From assembly GCF_000063545.1 (NCBI RefSeq), contig NC_009488.1, forward strand, positions 496,001 to 560,000: DNA of 64,000 bases, in the 5' to 3' direction. Each line of letters opens with the position of its first letter. Within the stretch, counting starts at the first letter, position 1. The position numbers were made by a program, and so were the translations under genes. Origin of the DNA: Orientia tsutsugamushi str. Boryong. Lineage in GTDB: Bacteria > Pseudomonadota > Alphaproteobacteria > Rickettsiales > Rickettsiaceae. The notes beneath the pieces were generated by a model that saw only the letters and a program-made list of their open reading frames with translations, was not told the origin of the DNA and did not search any database. This document shows positions 58,782 through 64,000 of the stretch, one piece after another.

Positions 58782-60728
58782 TTATTTTTTGTTTTTTCTT
58801 ATATGAGCAATTAATTCACTACTACTTATAACCTGTTGTTCTTGACTTCCTAGTGTTCTTATAGCAATTTTCCCGGACTCTGATTCTTTTTTACCAAGAA
58901 TAGCAATTAAAGGAACCTTAGCTGTAAAAAAATTACGTATTTTATAATTAATTTTCTGATTAGAAATGTCAAGTGTAGATCTAATATTGTTATCAATTAA
59001 TTCTTGATGTAGCTGTTTTGCATAGTTGACTGCTTCGTCTGTAATTGATACTACTGCGACTTGTATTGGAGCTAACCATATTGGCAACCTACCAGAGTAG
59101 TGCTCTATTAATATGCCAATAAATCTTTCAAATGACCCTAATATTGCTCGATGCAATATTACTGGACGCTTTTTACTTCCTTCAGAACTAATATAGCTAG
59201 CATTAAGTCGCTCTGGTAAAACGAAATCTACCTGTAAAGTACCACATTGCCATTCACGTCCAATTGCATCTGTTAATATAAACTCAAGCTTAGGGCCATA
59301 GAAAGCCCCTTCACCTCGATTAATAGTATATTCCTCACCTAATGTTTGAATTGCATGAATTAAAGCTTGCTCAGCTTTATCCCATATTTTATCTGTACCA
59401 GCCCGTTTTTCAGGTCTGTCTGAAAACTTAATCTTTACTTCTGGAAATCCAAAATCTTGGTATACTTGTTTTAATAGATGGCAAAATTTTATTGTTTCAT
59501 CGGTAATTTGATCTTCTGTACAAAAAATATGCGCATCATCTTGCACAAAGCTTCTCACTCTCATCAACCCATATAATGCTCCTGAAGGTTCATAACGATG
59601 ACAAGATCCAAACTCAGCCATACGCAGTGGTAAATCTCGATAGCTTTTTATTGTATAATTAAAAATCTGTATGTGCCCAGGACAATTCATTGGCTTTAAT
59701 GCAAGAGCGCATTTTGTTTCTATACTATCTTTAATTAAATTATGATCTTTCTCGGCAACGTTGGTATCTAAAGTAAACATATTTTCTCTAAATTTTTCCC
59801 AGTGACCAGATTTTTCCCATAGCTTTTGACTTAGCACCATAGGAGTATTAACTTCAATATAGCCAGCTCGTTGAATTTGGCAACTAATATAGTTTTTAAT
59901 AATTTTAAAAATAGTCCACCCTTTATCATGCCAAAATGGCATACCTTGTGCTTCATCCTGAAAATGAAATAATTCAAGTTCACGGCCAAGCTTTCTATGA
60001 TCTCGCTTTTGAGCTTCAGATAGTCTATGCAAGTAAGAGTCAAGATCTGATTTTTTTTCCCAAGCCGTACCATAAATTCGTTGTAAAACCTCATTTTTAC
60101 TATTACCACGCCAATATGCTCCTGATACTTTAGTTAGCTTAAAATACTTTGTGCAGTAACCTGTGCTTGGTGAATGAGGTCCACGACACAAATCTACAAA
60201 GTTTCCTTGTCTGTATATACTTATTTCTTCAGACTCAGGAATTTCTTCAATAAGCTTGACCTTATAAAACTCTTTTTGCTGCTTAAAAAACTCTATTGCT
60301 TTAGCACGTAACCATACTTCTCGTTGAATTAAATCATTTTTGGCAATAATATCTTGCATTTCTTGCTCAATAACTTCTAAATCTTTGTTAGTAAAAGGTT
60401 TATCACGAGCAAAATCATAGTAAAATCCATCTTTAATCACAGGTCCAATAACAACTTGAGTATCTGGAAATAATTTTTTAACTGCCTGAGCTAGAATGTG
60501 AGCAGTATCATGACGAAGAATTTCAATTCCTTGCACACTATCTATGGTAATAGCTTTTACTGTTGCAGTATTAATAATTGGTATGTAAAGATCAATTAAC
60601 TCATTATTTATTTCAACAGCAATAGTTTTTTTGAATAAAGAAATCGACAATGACTGTATGATTTCTTGGCCAGTAACTCCTATCTTATATTGTTTAACTG
60701 ATCCATCAGGCAGAATAATATCAATCAT
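58782..60728 (-). CDS. thrS: Threonyl-tRNA synthetase
   Basis: 648 residues: TGS domain (1-60), editing domain with [18 protein letters not shown] and the zinc ligands, class II core with [61 protein letters not shown] and [18 protein letters not shown], and the C-terminal anticodon domain. Complete. First of the thrS-infC pair. Confidence 0.96.
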   Translation of the reverse strand: MIDIILPDGSVKQYKIGVTGQEIIQSLSISLFKKTIAVEINNELIDLYIPIINTATVKAITIDSVQGIEILRHDTAHILAQAVKKLFPDTQVVIGPVIKDGFYYDFARDKPFTNKDLEVIEQEMQDIIAKNDLIQREVWLRAKAIEFFKQQKEFYKVKLIEEIPESEEISIYRQGNFVDLCRGPHSPSTGYCTKYFKLTKVSGAYWRGNSKNEVLQRIYGTAWEKKSDLDSYLHRLSEAQKRDHRKLGRELELFHFQDEAQGMPFWHDKGWTIFKIIKNYISCQIQRAGYIEVNTPMVLSQKLWEKSGHWEKFRENMFTLDTNVAEKDHNLIKDSIETKCALALKPMNCPGHIQIFNYTIKSYRDLPLRMAEFGSCHRYEPSGALYGLMRVRSFVQDDAHIFCTEDQITDETIKFCHLLKQVYQDFGFPEVKIKFSDRPEKRAGTDKIWDKAEQALIHAIQTLGEEYTINRGEGAFYGPKLEFILTDAIGREWQCGTLQVDFVLPERLNASYISSEGSKKRPVILHRAILGSFERFIGILIEHYSGRLPIWLAPIQVAVVSITDEAVNYAKQLHQELIDNNIRSTLDISNQKINYKIRNFFTAKVPLIAILGKKESESGKIAIRTLGSQEQQVISSSELIAHIRKNKK

Positions 60729-60978
60729 ATATACCTAAATATCTCTAGAATTTTTTAATTGTTTTTGAAAGCGCAATGCTTTATATTGGAAGTTGTTGAT
60801 AATCACTTGCTAAAGATATTATATACTTATAAAATCACTTGTTTAAGTATTATAAGTCAAAAAATCAACTAGTCAAAGAAACTATTTACTAACAATCAAA
60901 ATTGATAAGATTTGTATAATACAATCTAATAATACTAAAATTCCTCAAAATTAATTTTATTAAGAATATAATATTAAT

Positions 60979-62319
60979 ATGGTTAAAATGCCGCATTGGC
61001 CAATTCCTTGGTGCAATCATATAAAACATGACCTAACTAGAATTAAATTATTACTATCAGCTTTACAAAATCCGCATCTAAAAGTACCGCCAGTAATTCA
61101 TGTTGCTGGAACTAATGGGAAAGGATCTACTAGTGCTTATTTAAGAGCAATATTTGAGACTGCTGGTTATAAAGTACATGGTTATACTTCTCCACATTTA
61201 CTGCATTTTAATGAAAGGATTACAATTGCATCTGAGTATATTGATGATAGATATCTATTTAACATTATTGAAAAAACTAGAACTACAGCAGCTAAAGTAA
61301 ATATAACACCTACTTTTTTTGAAGGTACTACTGCCGCAGCATTTCTAGCATTTGCAGAAAATAAGGCAGATATTTTACTATTGGAAACTGGAATGGGCGG
61401 AAGACTAGATGCAACTAACGTAATAGATAATCCTATTGCAACAATAATTACCCCAATTTCATATGATCACATGGAATACTTGGGCCCTACCCTAACTACT
61501 ATTGCCTCTGAAAAAGCAGGCATTATTAAAGCTAATGCCCAATGCATTATTAGTTGTCAAGCGCAACAAGTATATGATCTTCTAATAGATTATGCTATAC
61601 GAGTAAAAGCTATACCTATAGTATATGAATATGACTTCGGTATTCAAAAACAAAATGATAGTTTCAAATTTTTATCTCATAATTTTACTTATCATTTTTC
61701 TCTGCCATCTTTACCAGGTAACCACCAAATTGTTAATGCTGCCACTGCTATAGCAACATGTAAAGCTATAACTAAGCATTTTAATTTTAGTACTAATGAT
61801 ATTCAAAAAGGTATAAGTAATACTGTTTTGCCAGCAAGGTTAGAAAAAATTGATCTATTACAATATGATAAAATTTTTAACATAATTATGAAGCATTTAT
61901 ACAAAAGAAACATTGATGTACCACATAATATACCACAAATTTGGCTCGACGGTGCTCATAATACTGGCGGAGCTCAGTCATTATCTAATTTTATTAGAGA
62001 AAATCTAACACCACCAATATATTTAATTCTAGGGATGACAAGCAACAGAGAAGTTAAACCTTTTTTATCATATTTTACAGATATTGTTACTCAAATTTTT
62101 ACAGTGAGTGTAATATCTGAACCTGCTAGCTATGATGCTGAAAAGCTAGCAGCATATGCTAACATTTCTGGGATCATATCGATTCCTACTGAATCATTAA
62201 CAGATGCTATAATTTCAGCTATTAAATCAAATCAAGCTTTTGTACAACAAAATGGCAACATAATCATTACTGGCTCACTATTTTTAATGGCTGATTTTTA
62301 TAATCTAATTAGAGGCTAA
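60979..62319 (+). CDS. folC: Bifunctional folylpolyglutamate/dihydrofolate synthase
   Basis: 446 residues: P-loop HVAGTNGKGSTSAYL, TSPHLLHFNERITI, LLLETGMGGRLDATNVI, ISYDHMEYLGPTLTTIASEKAGIIK, LPARLEKI and WLDGAHNTGGAQSL, the Mur-ligase-like FolC family. Adds glutamate to folates. The short insert KHLYKRNIDVPHNIPQI before WLDGAHN is unusual. Alone on the plus strand; TATAAT at about 60917 may be its -10 box. Confidence 0.93.
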   Translation: MVKMPHWPIPWCNHIKHDLTRIKLLLSALQNPHLKVPPVIHVAGTNGKGSTSAYLRAIFETAGYKVHGYTSPHLLHFNERITIASEYIDDRYLFNIIEKTRTTAAKVNITPTFFEGTTAAAFLAFAENKADILLLETGMGGRLDATNVIDNPIATIITPISYDHMEYLGPTLTTIASEKAGIIKANAQCIISCQAQQVYDLLIDYAIRVKAIPIVYEYDFGIQKQNDSFKFLSHNFTYHFSLPSLPGNHQIVNAATAIATCKAITKHFNFSTNDIQKGISNTVLPARLEKIDLLQYDKIFNIIMKHLYKRNIDVPHNIPQIWLDGAHNTGGAQSLSNFIRENLTPPIYLILGMTSNREVKPFLSYFTDIVTQIFTVSVISEPASYDAEKLAAYANISGIISIPTESLTDAIISAIKSNQAFVQQNGNIIITGSLFLMADFYNLIRG

Positions 62320-62421
62320 TATAGATTATTTAGTATAAAATAAATACTCTATATAAAATAACCTCTATAAAAAAAAGAAAAACTAAAAAAAATTGCAACA
62401 AGTGTGTTTATAAAGCTCTAT

Positions 62422-63453
62422 TTACTTTTTCTTCAGATTCGATTTTGCTTGAAGCTTTTTAATATCACTTTTCTTTTTTATATCAGTATGTTCAGTTGTG
62501 CTAGCAACTTTTCCTAAATCAGAGCCATTCTTTACATCCGAATCCACTACTTGCTTATTATCAGTACTAGCTATTGGTTTATTTTCTTGACTTTCTTCTA
62601 GTAGCTTTAAAGCATCAGTCATTATTTTAACATTTGCAGCATCATACAAAGCAGCTGCATATTTTTCAGCTCTAAGGTTAAATGTATACTCGTTAATTTC
62701 TTCTTTGCTTGGTATATGCGGAACTTTGCTATTTAATTTTATAAGTTGCCATGCTGTTTTAGATAACTGCATAGGTTCAGATACTCCACCTTCTTGCATT
62801 GCAAAAATAGGTTCTGGCAAATCTCCTTGAAAAAACCACTGTTCAACTAAACCACCATTTTCTTTTGTCTCTTTGTCCAATGATTCCTCTTTAGCAAGCT
62901 TTTCAAAAGATTCACCTTTGCTTAATTTATCTTTTACTTCTTTTGCTTTTTCTTGGCTACTTAGTAAAATATGGCTAATCTTAATTTTTTCACTAGCGAA
63001 CTGTTTTTGATAAAATGGATACTCATCCTCTTTTAAAGCTGGCACATTTTTCTTGAATAACACTTGTATTGCCAAACTACGTTTTAGTACTTTTAATGCT
63101 TCTTGAAAAGTTAAATCATTTTCAATATCTGACTTTTTAACTTGATCCTCAAGTAACTTATCAATAACATAAGCTTTAATTAAAGCTTGCTGCTGCTGCA
63201 AAGAATACGAATAGAAGCTTTTTATATCCTGATTAATATATGCTGCTACATCTGATGCAGTAACTTCTTTATTGTTATAAATTACAACAACCTTATTTTT
63301 TACAACATTATTCTCATGACCATTTAATGCGTTCATTTTGTTCTTGCCATTAACGACTGAAATCTTACTTTGATCATTATTTTGAGCTTGACATGAAATA
63401 GCAAACAACAATGTAGTAGCAATTGAAATTTTCGTAACCAGATTTTTAATCAT
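62422..63453 (-). CDS. Exported parvulin-type peptidyl-prolyl isomerase (PrsA/SurA-like)
   Basis: 343 residues. N terminus KNLVTKISIATTLLFAISCQAQ is a signal peptide, and AISC could be a lipobox, so a lipoprotein is possible. A SurA-like helical region follows, then the parvulin domain at about 158-250: KISHILLSSQEKAKEVKDKL, FEKLAKEESLDKETKENGGLVEQWF, PIFAMQEGGVSEPMQLSKTAWQLIKL. A charged low-complexity tail (TEHTDIKKKSDIKKLQ) ends the protein. It folds envelope proteins after export. The parvulin-secA neighbourhood is known in Rickettsia. Confidence 0.9.
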   Translation of the reverse strand: MIKNLVTKISIATTLLFAISCQAQNNDQSKISVVNGKNKMNALNGHENNVVKNKVVVIYNNKEVTASDVAAYINQDIKSFYSYSLQQQQALIKAYVIDKLLEDQVKKSDIENDLTFQEALKVLKRSLAIQVLFKKNVPALKEDEYPFYQKQFASEKIKISHILLSSQEKAKEVKDKLSKGESFEKLAKEESLDKETKENGGLVEQWFFQGDLPEPIFAMQEGGVSEPMQLSKTAWQLIKLNSKVPHIPSKEEINEYTFNLRAEKYAAALYDAANVKIMTDALKLLEESQENKPIASTDNKQVVDSDVKNGSDLGKVASTTEHTDIKKKSDIKKLQAKSNLKKK

Positions 63454-63698
63454 AATTATTTTACTTTATATAATGTAAACCTTATTAAGATCTTTTTTAA
63501 AGATTAAAGCAATATTAGTCAACTAAATTTACAGCAATCATATTATGAATACTTTTAAAAGTACATATTTTGTTGTATGTATATCTAATAATAAGCGCAA
63601 TGATTTAATATAAGCTACCAATAACAACTAACTCTTTACTTTCGATTCTATCGCTTATAATTAAAAAGTAAAATAATCCTAAATCGACATATTTAAGA

Positions 63699-64000
63699 AT
63701 GATGTTAAAATTTATAAAAAGTATATTTAAAACGCCTAGCGATAGAATTATCGCAAATCTTAAATCAAAAATTCAACAAGTCCATAGCGCAGAAAGCAGC
63801 CTAGCTAAACTTAGTAATATCGAGCTAAGAAACAAAACTAGTGAATTTAAAGCTCGCCTAGCTAACAATGAACCTATCGACAATATACAATATGAGGCTT
63901 TTGCAGTAGTAAGAGAAGCAGCAAAAAGAACTATAGGAATACAACATTATGACGAACAACTAATTGGAGGAATATTGTTGCATCAAGGCAAAGTTATAGA
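63699..64000 (+). CDS. secA: SecA translocase ATPase, N-terminal part (runs out of window)
   Basis: From ATG 63699 (or the next ATG at 63702): [20 protein letters not shown]..., then [36 protein letters not shown], the SecA motif that directly precedes the Walker A loop. 100 codons are visible. SecA drives Sec export. It is divergent from the parvulin gene across a 245-base spacer. Confidence 0.93.
   Translation, partial: MMLKFIKSIFKTPSDRIIANLKSKIQQVHSAESSLAKLSNIELRNKTSEFKARLANNEPIDNIQYEAFAVVREAAKRTIGIQHYDEQLIGGILLHQGKVI

Noticed and set aside
1-64000. CRISPR array
   Set aside because: Repeats found are dispersed IS ends and miniature elements; no regular short repeat-spacer series and no cas-like genes.
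1-64000. Riboswitches and rRNA genes
   Set aside because: No stretch matched a riboswitch core or rRNA segment I know; leaders of rpmI, tig, thrS and folC show no clear conserved fold.

Overview
The window is AT-rich DNA from an obligate intracellular alphaproteobacterium of the order Rickettsiales, and everything points to Orientia (scrub typhus agent, O. tsutsugamushi type). The reasons are an ATP/ADP translocase of the Tlc family, a decayed RAGE-type (Rickettsiales amplified genetic element) conjugative element, very dense insertion sequences and their miniature derivatives, and core genes scattered as short operon pieces. The species name is inference; I recognised families, not a database hit.

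Region 1 (1-11.2 kb) is a decaying RAGE. It holds a small TraD, a spoT fragment, a DUF4065 gene with a stop, a secreted TPR protein, and a minus-strand run of F-type transfer genes (traL, traE, traK, traB, traV, traU, trbC, traN) followed by a frameshifted tyrosine integrase. Most are broken by homopolymer frameshifts or deletions; traC and traW are absent. The integrase end faces the 3' end of tRNA-Val(UAC), the probable attachment site; tRNA-Gly(GCC) follows.

Region 2 (11.2-21.6 kb) is a mobile-element graveyard: an IS982-like relic, an IS5-like element carrying a group II intron inside its transposase gene, two more IS5-like copies (one splitting an IS110-type transposase), a second integrase relic next to bcp, and three miniature elements.

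Region 3 (21.6-33.8 kb) is core genome: tlcA, rpsF-rpsR-rplI, a PhoB-like regulator with a degenerate receiver, an MsbA-like ABC exporter with a lost switch histidine, tig, tRNA-Leu, dapE, htpG, rpmI-rplT.

Region 4 (33.8-44.3 kb) is a second repeat cluster. An IS630-like transposase gene was split by a 375-bp palindromic miniature element and by an IS5-like copy, itself split by a complete IS5-like copy. Then come tRNA-Thr, rpsP-rpmG, a second identical group II intron carried inside a 140-bp miniature element, and an IS982-like element.

Region 5 (44.3-64 kb) is again core genome: a SPOR-domain protein and argS, an ErpA/IscA-type protein, gltX, alaS, a two-gene membrane module resembling GspL/GspM (PilN/PilO), atpH-atpA-atpG without atpD/atpC, dut, thrS-infC, folC, a parvulin-type peptidyl-prolyl isomerase and the start of secA. 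The core genes serve translation, ATP synthesis and uptake, protein folding and secretion.
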